From Callaeas wilsoni (Eukaryota; Chordata; Aves; Passeriformes; Callaeidae), in assembly GCA_013398955.1 (NCBI GenBank), contig VWPU01001316.1:1-64000 (forward strand): a stretch of 64,000 bases of DNA, given 5' to 3'. Numbering within the stretch: position 1 is the stretch's first letter; each line of letters begins with the position of its first letter. Position numbers and translations under genes: made by a program. The notes beneath the pieces are model-generated. The model was not told the DNA's origin. It did not search any database and saw only the letters and a program-made list of their open reading frames with translations. Shown here piece by piece: positions 11,861 to 23,681 of this stretch.

Positions 11861-14800
11861 AGACCTCTTATGTTAAATCTAGAGAAATACACCTTTTTAC
11901 TAAACTTAATAATAGGTCATGCCCTCTGTAAGCGGCCCTCAGCTGCCTCCAGCCACTAAACACACACACGACGTAAAAGCAAGGGCTTTTAAACTTTTAA
12001 AGCTTATGCACAGAAAGAGCACTCAATTTTAGTGTTAATTACAAGACTCATAAACAATGTTATAATATATGAACATATATATTCTCCAAACAGACTAATC
12101 TTAATTAGAATATTAGTTAAATTACCAATCTTATTTTGGAGCTTGTAATTAAAAGTTAAAGTATTTTAATTTGTTTTATTTAATTATTTAAATTATGATA
12201 AATTATTGCCATTTTTTTTCCTCCAAGATTTCTGCACATTGGGTACGTGCAAAATTCAAACAAACAAAAAAAAAAGGGCACAACCTAAGCCAGTGCACCA
12301 GAGGAAGACAGGGTGTCTGTGTGCATGGCAGCTTGCAAAAGAAGTCTTATAGAAGTAGTGACGGATTAAGCACATTCAACATATTTTAACTTGTTTTCTT
12401 TTTCTTTGAAGATCACCTGTACATTACTGATTTAAAAACTTTTATTCTGTGTGGTTACAGAAACTCTTTACTTATATCGAGGTGTCCAATACAAAACCTA
12501 TAAAGGTCCACATTAAAAATAATGGTCTACCTAAGTCAGTTCATAATCTGGTGACATATTTATTCGGGGGAGTGGGAGGCATATTTTCTTTCTGTTTAGC
12601 ATATGTACATTCATGCAGAGTAGCAGTGATTCCAAGAGCTGGCTGACATGGATATTTGATTCTGATTACTCTTACCAATTGCATAACCAAAACCACCTAG
12701 ACTGAAACTGGGAAGGTTCATTAATGAATTTGGATATTTATATGGAATTTAAATGGATGGAGAGCATTTGAAATACCCTTTTGAAATCCAAGTTCATGTG
12801 AGTAGCTAGATACTGAATACATATGTAGTGACTAGAGTAATTCTTAGCACAAATTCCTGGACACCTTAACCGTATGTAAGAATTCTCATTGGATTAGATC
12901 TTCGGCCAGTATATCATAGAAACATGAGTGAAATCAGTATATAAAGTGACTTCAACAAAGAAAGGAATCATACTTTCCAAGACAGAAATTTGTCCGTAAG
13001 CGAGGGGGTAAAATTAAAGTTGTGTGTCTCTGCCCTAAATGACAAGTGGTGGCACTGTTAGTAAAGTTAGTTACTCCAATTCTGATAGTGCTCAAGCTTC
13101 TTTCTAACAATTTGGCAGTGTGTGGGTTCCTAGGAGTTCAAAAATGCACTGATTTAGTATTAGAAAGGCAAATTTTTTAAAAATCCTCATAAAATTGCTT
13201 AAATGTAAAAAAAGTTGAAAACAAGGTTGACGCTAATAAAAGCAAAGAATATATAATGAAAGCTAACACACTCACTCAGACTGATAAGTTTGTATCAGTA
13301 AAATCCCACTGAAAGGATAGAATTTGTTACTACTGAGTGTTCAGGATTTTCCACTGCTTTGCATATATAGCTATCTATCTCAAAATTTGATAGAAATGTT
13401 TGTATCTTCTCAGTAATATCAGTGTTTTATGGTGAATTTAAAATGGTTGGTAATTTTCTATGGTCTCTGTCTTGCAGGAGAAAGCACAGAAAGCACATTT
13501 TGATTTTTTTCCAAAATGCGTCTCATTCTTTCTAACATTAAAATAATTTTTGATATACTGCTATAAGGCTTTCTTAAAGAAGATGCCCTGTGCAAAACAA
13601 CTAGCTTCATGTTCTCATTTCTTTAAAAAAAGAAATCACCTTCTTTTTACAAAGTTCTGTAAGCTTAACAAATAAAAATTATTTAGATTTAGTCTGTCTT
13701 CTGAAAATATTTGGAAGACTGAATTTTTCTTGAGTTACTCACTTACAGAGCTCTGTGGGGGAAACTGACCAGGCATCCTCCCTACTCTCTTCTGACTACC
13801 AAATCACACTCTTCTTTTAATGCAAAAATTCTCTGACATTAATATTTTTCTTCCCTAAATTAAAAATTATTGATAAACATAATAAAATACGTAGGTCATT
13901 AGAATAGATTTGGTAAGATTGTAAATTATAATCAAAGCTGCCTGATGATAGACAGAGGCTTGCATAGCCTACTTTTGAAGACACAGTCTTGGAAATTAAT
14001 TTCTTCCTCTCCTCCCCTCCCCTCCCCTCCCCTCCCCTCCTTTAAACTTTTTTGAGCGCAGGACACACAGCAATGTGCAATAAATGGCCAAGTGCCATAT
14101 GCCCTATAGGGCTACAATTTTATACTTGTGGTTCTCAAAAACCCCAGTACTTAGCAGGATATATGCTGGGACAAGAAGTCCCAGGAAGAGCTGCCAATTA
14201 CTTAAAATTGCTTTTGATTTTAGCTGTCGTTGATGCTGTTAACTGAGGCCTCTTTACGTTTCTTGCATTTAAACCCATAAATAAGGTTATGCAACTCTGA
14301 AAACATTTCATACCAATTAATAAGACTCGAATTCAGCTGCTCAGTTTTTTTCATTATGGTAGTTTGAAATTCTGTACATTTTTTCTATTCATTCATCAAG
14401 TGACTGTACCACCTTTGCCTAGCTGAAACTGAGATAGTCATTACTTCTTAAAAAAATATGGGGCAAAAAAATGTGAAAACCCAAATCCCAGCAATTTCTG
14501 GTGAAACATTCTCAGCAATGGCATAGTTAAGATGAAGCAAATACAGCTGCACACAGGAACACACCTCTTAACACATGTTAATAGCAAAAATGATTGAAGT
14601 AATTTTACTGTGAAGTTGTCCATTCTATAAAAGGATTGGAAACCTGCCATTGTACTATACTGGATTTTACTCCAAAATAAATTACACTCAGCACAGCTGG
14701 AGGTGATAGAAGTACATCCAGGCTAAATACTCACTCCCTGCCCTCCATCCCAGCTGTAAAATCTTTCTATTTCTTTTCCTTTCACAGCATGTACCATTGG

Positions 14801-15272
14801 ATCGTTTCTCTCCTCACCCTGTACTTACAAAGAGCTGATATGATTGGATGCAAACCCTTATTTTAGCAAACCTCAGCTCACACATATGTTAAACCTTACA
14901 ACCAACCATATCACCTTTTAACAACTCTGGTTCCTCCTAAAACACTTGTTGCATAACCATTTTGTCCTCTGAAGTAAGGATCCTGGAGGAAAAACAATCA
15001 CTAAAGGTAAAACTACAAAGCACTTGCAAAGGTGTCTAAATAAAACTTGCAGTGACTCCCTTAATTCCATCATGTCCTAATATTTAAACAGTTAATATAT
15101 TGTAACTTAATGCTTAGACATTATAAATTATTCCCTAATTATAATTTAGATTCTCTTTAGCAAGATATTAAGGGTAATATTAGTATTGCTATATAATGCA
15201 TTTTTATTTTATAATTATGATTTGCTATAAATTTATCGTCAAATACTATTATTAAGAAATTATAATTGTAGT
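11861..15272. other. Gene-free AT-rich DNA
   Basis: There is no credible coding exon on either strand. The only distinct structure is the pyrimidine pentamer repeat at 14006-14042, listed separately. Confidence 0.6.
14006..14042. repeat. (CTCCC)n microsatellite with G-quadruplex potential
   Basis: About seven units of a CTCCC/CCTCC pentamer form a pure pyrimidine tract on the + strand. The - strand therefore has at least five runs of four or more guanines separated by single adenines, which satisfies the usual pattern for an intramolecular G-quadruplex. Confidence 0.9.
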
Positions 15273-15368
15273 TGTTCTGGTTTTGGCTGGGTATCTTAGC
15301 TGATACAGTGCTGTGTTTTGGATTTAGTATAATGTTGATTAGCTGCTTGCTGGGGTTAAGCCACAACA
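15273..15368 (-). mobile_element. Internally deleted avian ERV solo LTR, 96 bp
   Basis: On the - strand the element starts TGTTGTGGCTTAACCCCAGC and ends in CCAGCCAAAACCAGAACA. Both ends match, from memory, the two termini of a very common avian LTR that opens tgttgtggtttaacccc and closes near ccaaaaccaggaca. That LTR is several hundred bases long, so nearly all of its middle is missing here. The TGTT...AACA termini fit LTR structure. A flanking target-site duplication is weak at best (GTAGT versus GTGGC). No viral gene is present. Confidence 0.6.
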
Positions 15369-16369
15369 GTGGCTAAGATGCTTATTTAATATAATAAACT
15401 TACATAGACATGGGTTTATGAAAAGAAATGAAAAAGACAGAGCTTTTGCGATCCACATCAAAGAACTTGCTTGTGAGAATTTTACAAAAATCCCCCAAAG
15501 GTTACGAAATGGCACTTACTGTCTCCAAGCAGATTTTCCCTTTAATGTTGTTCCTATAAAAACATCTGCAGCTCTGTTTCTTCAAACTTTCTCTTTTCCT
15601 TTTTTTTTTTCTTTTCATTCTTTTCTGTTTTTACACTTTTATAGTTCTCTGCTCTTCTCCACCCACTAAGGCAATTTTTTCAGCTGGGCCATTTGAAGTC
15701 TAATGCACTTAATGTTCTGCTCAATAAAACAAACATAAACAGCTGGCATGATTATTGCATTCATGAAAAGATCATCTTTTATTTTACTGTGTTAGAAGCA
15801 AAAGCAGTTCCGCTTATGAAGACACCTTGGCACTTTTCCCCCAATAAAACCAACATTTTGTTAGGCCATCTACTATTATTTTTCATATAAATGTATTTTA
15901 ATGATGTTAAGGAGGAGGAGATAAAGATCAATCGATTCCTGTCACTGAGGCACAGTTCACAAACAAGTAAAACCCTGCATAATACATCAGGACAATGCTG
16001 GTTACTGCTTTGCAACAGGGAATATTTGCAATACGGAAAAGCTGCTGGTCGGGACAGGAAACCGCCTGGCTAAATGCAGCTGGCTGGGGAACATGAACCT
16101 ATGTAAGAACCTCTGCTTCTCTTCCAGGGGAGCTTTATGGAGAAAACAGGCTGGCATTGCGGAAAAGCAGATGCCCTCGGGACACACAGAGCTGGAGGGG
16201 AAAGCAAGCAGCTGCATTTGTCCATCTCAGGTGAACAAAAGAAAAAGAAACAAAAGGGAAAAGAGAAAGAAAAAAAAAACCCCAAACCAAAAACCCTCAC
16301 CCTAACAAAGCCGGAATTCGAAGCCATCAAGAAGCAGCTGATGAACCCATTCCCGTTCCTCGTTTCCCA
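15369..16369. other. No gene seen
   Basis: AT-rich DNA passes into a purine-rich stretch (about 16225-16285, A/G-rich with short C runs) just before the CpG island. No supported exon, RNA gene or repeat family was recognised. Confidence 0.5.
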
Positions 16370-16720
16370 CGAGGGGTCGCGGCGGCGCCGGAGGGACAGC
16401 CCGTGCTGGCGGTGGCTGCGCCCGGCCCGCTGTGAGGGAAGGGGGGCGCAGGACCCGCCTCGCCGCTCCCCGCGTTCCCTGCCCTTCTCCCGGGGCCCGG
16501 GCTGCCCCCCGCCCCCGGGACACACGGGGCGGCTCCCAGAGCGGGGGCTCTGAGCCAGCCCTCCCTGACCCCTCGTGTTGGCAGTCAGGGACAGAGGGAC
16601 GGTGGCTTGAGGCGAGAGACTCCTCCGTGGTGCCCTCACCTCCTCTCCGCTGAGAGAGGCACCTCGGAGCGGGTGGGGACGCAGCAAGATCTGGGGGGCA
16701 GCAGGTGGCACCCCGCTGGC
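16370..16720. promoter_or_regulatory. CpG island, candidate GPR137B promoter
   Basis: This block is strongly GC-rich with CpG at close to the expected frequency, densest at 16375-16530. It stands out sharply from AT-rich DNA on both sides. It lies 6.6 kb upstream of the first GPR137B coding exon, which is not in a CpG island itself. The simplest reading is a promoter with a non-coding first exon that splices to the acceptor-like site at 23236. Several weak donors are possible (for example CAG/GTGGCA near 16703 and CAG/GTGTGG near 16791), and none is compelling. A 213-codon - strand ORF (16070-16711) and a 138-codon + strand ORF cross the island, but their composition is low-complexity and they look like GC-driven chance frames. 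Confidence 0.6.
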
Positions 16721-19700
16721 AGATGAGGTGCCAGCTCTGTTCCGCTCCTCTGATTGAACCTGGAGGGGCTACCGGAGTGCTCTGCCCTCAGGTGTGGACT
16801 GACATGAACAAGTCCCCTGGCAGCCAGAAAGGCCTAGCATAAACACACGAGTGTGAGCACGGGATACGACATCCAAAGGATCCATGCGTAGGGCAAGAAA
16901 GGGCACTGTTGGCTCAATCTGACCTGTCAAAAGTTGAATGCAAATTTGCTAGAAAGGTTTGTTTACTACTTAGTTTTAGCCCAGGAAATACAAATGTATC
17001 TCAGGTCTTTCCAGATGTGCTTAAGTACAGATTCACTAATGATCAAAGAAAGCTCATCTCGTAGGAATGCATCTCTGAGCTGTGAATTTGACACGTATCT
17101 CAGGAATTCTGTTCCTCTGTGCAGTTATATCACCTTGCAGTCGCAGACAAGATCCTTTGCTTCCAGGTGCAGTGGCTATCCCTTTCCACCCTGTTTTTAT
17201 ATCCCAAACAGGCTAGGCTGGATTCCCTCACCAACAAAACTGTCTTCATCAGTAGTCGGAGGACAGCCCTGCAGCTGACCCGTTTCTGCAGTGGTCACAT
17301 TTGGAGCACAGCCATGGCAACGCAGTGTCAGAAGCTGAAGGAACACCAAGCAGCTCAGGCCTGTCTGTGAGCACACTTCCCAACAGAACCCTCATCTTCC
17401 TCTGAGCTAGCCTGGATGTCGGCACCAACTGGCATAGATTCAGGACGCTGGAGTTAAAAACTCTCTTGAGACATTAACCTGAGAAGGCTTAAGCAAGATT
17501 CTGGATTTTTTACTTCCACAGCTGAATACTCAGCTGCTTGAATTAACAGATAATCAGAGCTTAATCAGGTGATTTCTAACATGGGAGGTTTTGTTAGCTG
17601 TCAGCCAGAGGCTTCATATTGTCTAAGTATCAGAAGCCAAGGGAAGAAAATTAATTAACTCACTTTTCCTGGATGTGGCTAAATCTCTTTTCAAATGGAC
17701 TTTTTTTATTTACCCGTCAAGATTCTTGTGAAGAGAAGACATGTTCCCTGCCATGAAGTGTCACAGATAATATGAAATGCCCAGACACTGGGTCAAGTAA
17801 CCTTTAGCACTCAAATCCACCTTCCTCCTTGTTATCAGTACACATCTAGTCCACTTCTTTTTTCCAGCCAGCTGATGGATCTGTCTAAGGGAATCCCCAC
17901 TGAAGGGAAATGCCCAACTGCTTTAGTTCCCTTTTGGTGGGTTTTTCCAGTGGGGGTTGGGTATGGGTGCAAAGAAGGTGGTAAACCTCAAATGAAAGAA
18001 AGCAGAGAAGGCTAGCAAAGGAGAGGATATATTCTGCTTGAGCTAGCAAGGATTCAAAGCATCTTTCTGGGTTATGGAGGCATCCAGGAAACTGAAAGCT
18101 GCAAAGAATGATTTGAACAGTGAAAAGCAACAAATCATTTTCAATTCTTTTTAATCTTCGATCTCAGTTCACTGAGTCTTGCTTTAAACCCCAGGGAATG
18201 TGTAACACACATAAAAATTTCAGAGTGTCCAAGACTTTCTTACCAGTCTGGAATCCAAACTGCAACTCCGAGCTTCAGACTGCTTCTATTGCATTTTGCA
18301 CAATGGAAAAGTCTGCAGGAGAGCCTGAAATCAACATTCAGCCACCCTAACAGAGACAAAGTTCAAAAATGAAACAGAGGCACTCATGTTCGGATGCTTC
18401 TGTTTCCAGACTTTTTCTCTTTCAATTTTCTATTCACTGAGTAACGTATTTTGGAAATTTTTTTTCTGGTCAAGTATGGGCTGAAATTATGAAACCATAC
18501 TTCTCTTGCTTTAAAGATATTTGCATTATTCTGATTAGTTTGTGTGGTGAGCTCCTGCCCTCAAAGTGTAGGCATTACTTTATGTGAAGCCAATGGAAGC
18601 TTTGGCTGCCTTAAGGATTACGGGTTAAGGCCCTACATTTGTACTGTTTTACGCCACTGTATGACCTAAATGAGATTAGAATAATAAATCCTGATTTATT
18701 ACGAGGGTTTTATTTAGACATGTTTTGAGTATGAGGTCTGTGTCAGGATTAATAGTGAAATGTAACATGCCCAGGCACAGAGAAAGCCCAACAATGAAAG
18801 GACATTTTTTTCCCTTGAGAAAACTGGTTCCCAGCCCTCTGTTTGGCTTTTAATAGAGTTGCTAAATGTTGAATGGTAGAGAGATGCTGGATCCCAAAGA
18901 TGGTGACGTAGACCATGACTTGGAGATGAGCCCATTCCAAATGAAGGACAGAAGTATCCCATCAGCAGTATTTTCCAAGGCTAAGTACGTATGCTCTGCA
19001 ATGCAGTAGCATTGAAAAAGCTTCACACAGAGTTCTCAGTATCCAAAGACAAACGAGAAATTACAGGTTGAGGATTTATTGGCTAATTCATCCGTCATGT
19101 GTAGCAGGCACTAGTTTAGGTGGTTGCCCTATAGTTAAATCAGATTTCTGAATCTGTTCAAAGGAATTGTCCATTTTTTTCAGCATCCTGGCCACCATGT
19201 CTCACCAAGAAATGTGACATCTTGTCAGGTAATGCACCAAATTGCATTGGCCTAAGTATTAGATGCAGAAGGTGTGTGTTACACGTAGTTAAATTTCTCT
19301 GTTCTGATAGTCACATTACAAAAGGCTTCAGAGGAATTTGTCTTTTCAAAAGATTTTTTAAATTTAAATGAGCGGAGTGCATGGAATTGAGCTCATACTT
19401 TTGTGGGACAAAAAATGAAAAAGGACGAGGTGTAAGTGTTGTGACAAACTTGGGTGAATTAAATAATCGTGAGTTCCATGGTATCTCTACCCTTTGCCTA
19501 ATTCAGAGCATTAGTACTCCCGCTCTCCACCAGATACTTGGCAGATCTTGTTCAACATCAGATTTCTGTCCCACTTGTTTTTTGAGTAGAAATAGGAAGA
19601 ATTATTTGCTTCAAAATGTTGTTGTTGAGTTTTGTAATCATAAGTTTCATGGGGTGCAGAGCAAAAGAAAATGTTGAACCACAATACCAGTTTATTTTTG

Positions 19701-22700
19701 TTTGGTTTGGCAAGAGGTCTGTCTATCTGACAACCTCTCCTAGTATGTCTCAGCTGAGGTGGAACTGAACTCACAATTTTGCAGATAACTTTGGGGGAAA
19801 GCAGCTTTTGAAGAAGGACAGACTTTAAGGTCCAGCTATGATACTTTATTTAGTACTTCAGGTTTAAACCATGAGAGCCTGGTAGTTATAAGACACACAA
19901 TCCAAGAAATCATGAAGCCTCAAAAGAATTAAAAAACCTGCCCATGTAACTGAGGACAAATTTTCTGGACTACCACAGTATAACATCGAATATGAAGATG
20001 GTTCAGTATCTAACAAAATCCTAAATTACTTTATTTTCTTCCCTTCCCAAAAGTGCATTTTTCTGCAAAACCTTTTCTAAAAGACTTTTAGAACTACACA
20101 CTAGAGAGAGTCCTTAGTTGCAGAGTGCTAATGGTCTTGCCAGCAAATTCATTAACTGCAAGTGACATCAAAAATGAGAACTCAGACCTCTTTGCACAGG
20201 ATCGGGGCAGCAGTTCAACTTGCAGAATTTGGACACTTTATGTTATCTACTTTTGTTCATTTCAAGCCAAATAGCAGTGGGACAGCCTAGATAAGCAACT
20301 TTTTGAACACTAGAGGCTCAGTGAAGTTTCTTTGTTTGACCACTGACCCTTAGAAAGAAAACAGTAACACGAACAGGTTGTTTGGAATTGCCCAACTTCC
20401 ATAGACAGCAGCAGGACCGTGCTGAAGACCAAGAAGTGGCTGAACTTCCTAAGCAATGAAGAGCTGCATGGGAAGTTTGGTTATTAAGAAGTTTCTTATA
20501 ATTCTGCAATGCAGAGTTCACAACCAACCTTTGCTCACCTACGTTAAGGACAATTGTCTAGGGCACAATCTGTCCAACTACTGTTTTTGCTGTCCCTTGG
20601 CAACACCTGACCGAGGCAGCAGCTTTTTGTTTAGCTGTTTACAACACGTCCCCACAAAGCATGAATTAACAATCACATCCACAGGGCCACTAAACCAGCA
20701 ATTTGTTGAGTGGAAGTGGATTCCTGCTCCTCTGTACGTTTTGTAGAATACGTCATGTATGTGGTGATGTTAAAATCCTGGTGTCTCTTGCTGAAGGAAT
20801 GCAGTAGAAGCCTTTACCCCATGTAGCAGGTTAAAGTCTTATAGCACAAGCTGTGAAGAGTTGTTGTAGGTCACTGATAAAAAGCAATAGAGTGCTTATG
20901 GCCGCTGTGGGTTAATGATAGCCACAAGCACAATCAGAACGTGTGTGCTGAGAGCAGAGAGGTGGTGTGTAACTCACTGAATTTATTATTGCTGTACTCT
21001 GGCCTCTACATAGTGTATGTGTGCACGGGAGCTGTGGGTATTGACGGATACATGAGGCTGGCCTACTAGAGGAACTGAGGAAGGCTAGGAAGATGTTTTC
21101 TTTGTCTGCTAGGAGGAAGTATGTATCAATGTAGCGGAGATGTTTTCCTGATATGGGAGATGGAGCCTTCTGTAGTATGTATTGAAATGTAATTTATTGT
21201 ATCCTATTTGTTACACATCTTTTCTAAACTCCTGTTCAGGCCCTTTACTTTCCCCATCTTTACCTAATAAATGTTTCAGCCTGAGTACAGACAGCTTCTC
21301 TGAAAATCTTGCTTCAGCAACTGCTTAGTTTTCCATCTCCTACCCTGGTATCAAGTAAATCTTCTTCCTGTTTTGTTTTTGTGGGCTTTGCTTTTTGTTT
21401 GTTTTTGGGGGTTTTTGTTTGTTTGTTCGTTTTGTTGTTGATCCAGGAATTATGCAGGATCTAGGAGCATGTGCTAATTCAAAACTAAGTCCAAGTATAT
21501 TTGTACTGAAGCCATAGAATTCTTTTTCTGCAAGCTGTAACATACCTCTGTACACATACATGATTTTTAGTGCTTAGACATTTCTTATCTTCTCCTATCT
21601 TTCCCGTATTCACTCTGTGTTCTGTACATTTCTATATGTAGGCAAATCAACAGTTCCCCAGTGCTATGTATCACCCTGCTTCTGTAAGCTGTTTGTCTGG
21701 GATTTCCAAGGATGACTACTCTGGGTAAGAGTCTTAAAATCATATCTAGAAACCTTAATCAATGACCAGATTTACAGAAGCACTGAGAACCCACATATCC
21801 TTTTGCAGTCAATGGGACCTGAGTTTACTTAGCACCTTGAAAATCAAGCTGTTTAAGTTTTGGTACCTAACCTTGGATTTTGGAACATAGCTTTAAGGGT
21901 TCAGTGTGGCTATTTTTAGGGCAGAATGGGGTTCACTTTGAGATCTTTTTAAATAGATATCCAACTTTTTATATATTGTATTTATATTAATAAGGACAAT
22001 TATAATAATTGTCTTTTTCAATAAAATAGAAGTTTTGAACTCCTCTTAGTGCCAGACATTAATAATGGAAATAATTATTTTGGTTGATAGTGTCAGTTTC
22101 TGCATGCCATGTACACTCTGTTAGTTCGTTACATGGACCCTTCCACTACAGGAATCTTTTTTCACTGCTCACCAGATATGTGGGGTCCTCGCTAGGAATT
22201 GGTCCAGGTAATAAGTATTTCTAGTAATCAGCTTACTATAAATAATAGAGAAAAACATGGCAGTGCTCCAGCCATAACCAAAGCATCATTTAAGAGCCTT
22301 GTTGTTTTATGGTACATGACACTACACATGACCTAGAGATATATGAAGCATTTTGACCACACTACAAATGTCTAAATCACTCCGTTTCAGTTCTCACTTC
22401 TCGCCCCCTTGAGCCTATCAGCCCAAACCCATCAGCCTGCCATAGCACCTATTAATTTATAGATTTCATCCCAAGGGCACATCTGCACACTTGAGAAGAT
22501 GTGCCTGGTCAGCTGTTTCCAGAGTGATGGCACAAAAGCAACCAAGAAGAAAAGAACCTGTAGCTGCATGTATGCTTTGGTGAATTTAGATCTTTAGGAG
22601 GTTTTATTTTGTTCCTGTATATGCTAGGTTTGGAAGTCCTCATGTGCCTTTTCTCCCATTCTAATGCAGCATCTTATGTTATAAGAAAAAGAAGAAACTG

Positions 22701-23185
22701 AATGTATTAGATTTGCTGTGCAAATTGTGTATTTGTTTATAAACACAAAGGTTGCTGCAATGCCAAGCTGAGCTGTTATAGCTTACTCCAGCAGTTTGAA
22801 TTTCGTGAGTACTTGAAGGTGCTTAAAATGACTTCTAACAAAATGCAGCTAAATGAAGTACTTGTTAAACAGGAAGCAAGAAAAAAAATCTTATAAAGAT
22901 ATGATGTGGCTGCCACTGGGAAAGTGTCAGGTACTTGCTTCTTGTAGAAAACAGAACATTACTTAACTAATTTAAAATCCAGATAATTTTCCTTAGGAAA
23001 AATATTAGCGGTAAACTGTTCAGGGGCTGGTGGATTTCTTTGTTTCTTAAGGCTGGTAAAGATTTGTGCAGAGACATCAGCAAAGAGCAGCTTTCTGAGC
23101 TGTTCTCTGCCAATTGCTGACAAAGGCAGTCCTAATGAATCATTCTGAATTGTGATCATGTGCTACCAGCCCACAGTGAGCTGCC
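16721..23185. other. No gene seen; possible 5' intron of GPR137B
   Basis: I found no believable coding exon. If GPR137B transcription starts in the island at 16.4 kb, most of this stretch would be its first intron. A T/G-rich low-complexity run lies at 21363-21437 and a short inverted repeat (8-bp arms, 3-nt loop) at 21995-22013. Confidence 0.5.
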
Positions 23186-23197
23186 AAAGAGGAAGTG
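23186..23197 (+). promoter_or_regulatory. PU.1 (SPI1)-type ETS site
   Basis: The 12-mer AAAGAGGAAGTG matches the extended PU.1 consensus. It sits 116 bp before the GPR137B start codon. PU.1 sites at this distance are typical of TATA-less myeloid promoters, and GPR137B is expressed in macrophages and osteoclasts. Use in this genome is not shown. Confidence 0.4.
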
Positions 23198-23237
23198 CAG
23201 CTTGTTTTCTTTCATTTTCTTGATTCCTATGCTGTAG

Positions 23238-23312
23238 GAAGATGAAAGGAGAAGGAGGAGGAGGCAACAGCGGCAGCCAAACTTGAATAATTCTGACGAT
23301 TCCCGATATCAA
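23238..23312 (+). other. GPR137B: GPR137B 5' leader with upstream ORF
   Basis: A pyrimidine tract ending TATGCTGTAG at 23237 looks like a good splice acceptor, so an exon may begin at 23238. From there to the main ATG the main frame stays open for 25 codons (EDERRRRRR..., basic) but has no ATG. The stop in that frame, TAG at 23235-23237, would be removed by splicing. A separate upstream ORF starts at ATG 23242, encodes 14 residues ([14 protein letters not shown]) and stops at 23284-23286, 26 bases before the main start. Confidence 0.55.
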
Positions 23313-23681
23313 ATGGAGGCCCCTGAGTGGGACCCACTGAAAAATGACACCCTTCCGCCGACCCTGACGCCAGCTGTCCCTCCGTATGTGAAGCTGGGCC
23401 TGACCATTGTATATACTGTTTTTTATTCACTGCTTTTTGTGTTCATCTACGTCCAGCTCTGGCTGGTCCTTCACTACAGGCACAAGAGGTTCAGTTACCA
23501 AACTGTCTTTCTGTTTCTGTGCCTCTTTTGGGCCTCTCTTAGGACAGTGCTCTTTTCATTTTACTTCAAAGACTTTGTCACAGCAAATTCTCTCAGCCCC
23601 TTCATCTTCTGGCTTCTCTATTGCTTCCCAGTCTGCCTTCAGTTTTTCACCCTGACCCTGATGAATCTTTACTTCACACAG
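23313..23681 (+). CDS. GPR137B: GPR137B coding exon 1
   Basis: It encodes residues 1-123 (MEAPEWDP... to NLYFTQ), which cover the luminal N-terminus and membrane segments 1-3. The donor is CAG/GTAAGC, phase 0. The reading frame continues nine codons into the intron before a stop. Asn11 (N-D-T) is a possible glycosylation sequon. Confidence 0.97.

Noticed and set aside
11386..11892. Six overlapping frames with poly-Phe, poly-Gly or poly-Lys
   Set aside because: All are translations of the T/G low-complexity tract containing an N.
16070..16711. 213-codon open frame on the - strand
   Set aside because: It is Arg/Pro/Gly-rich in the island and then Phe/Ser-rich over a purine tract. It has no domain, and stops are scarce because of base composition. 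It is best explained by the CpG island.
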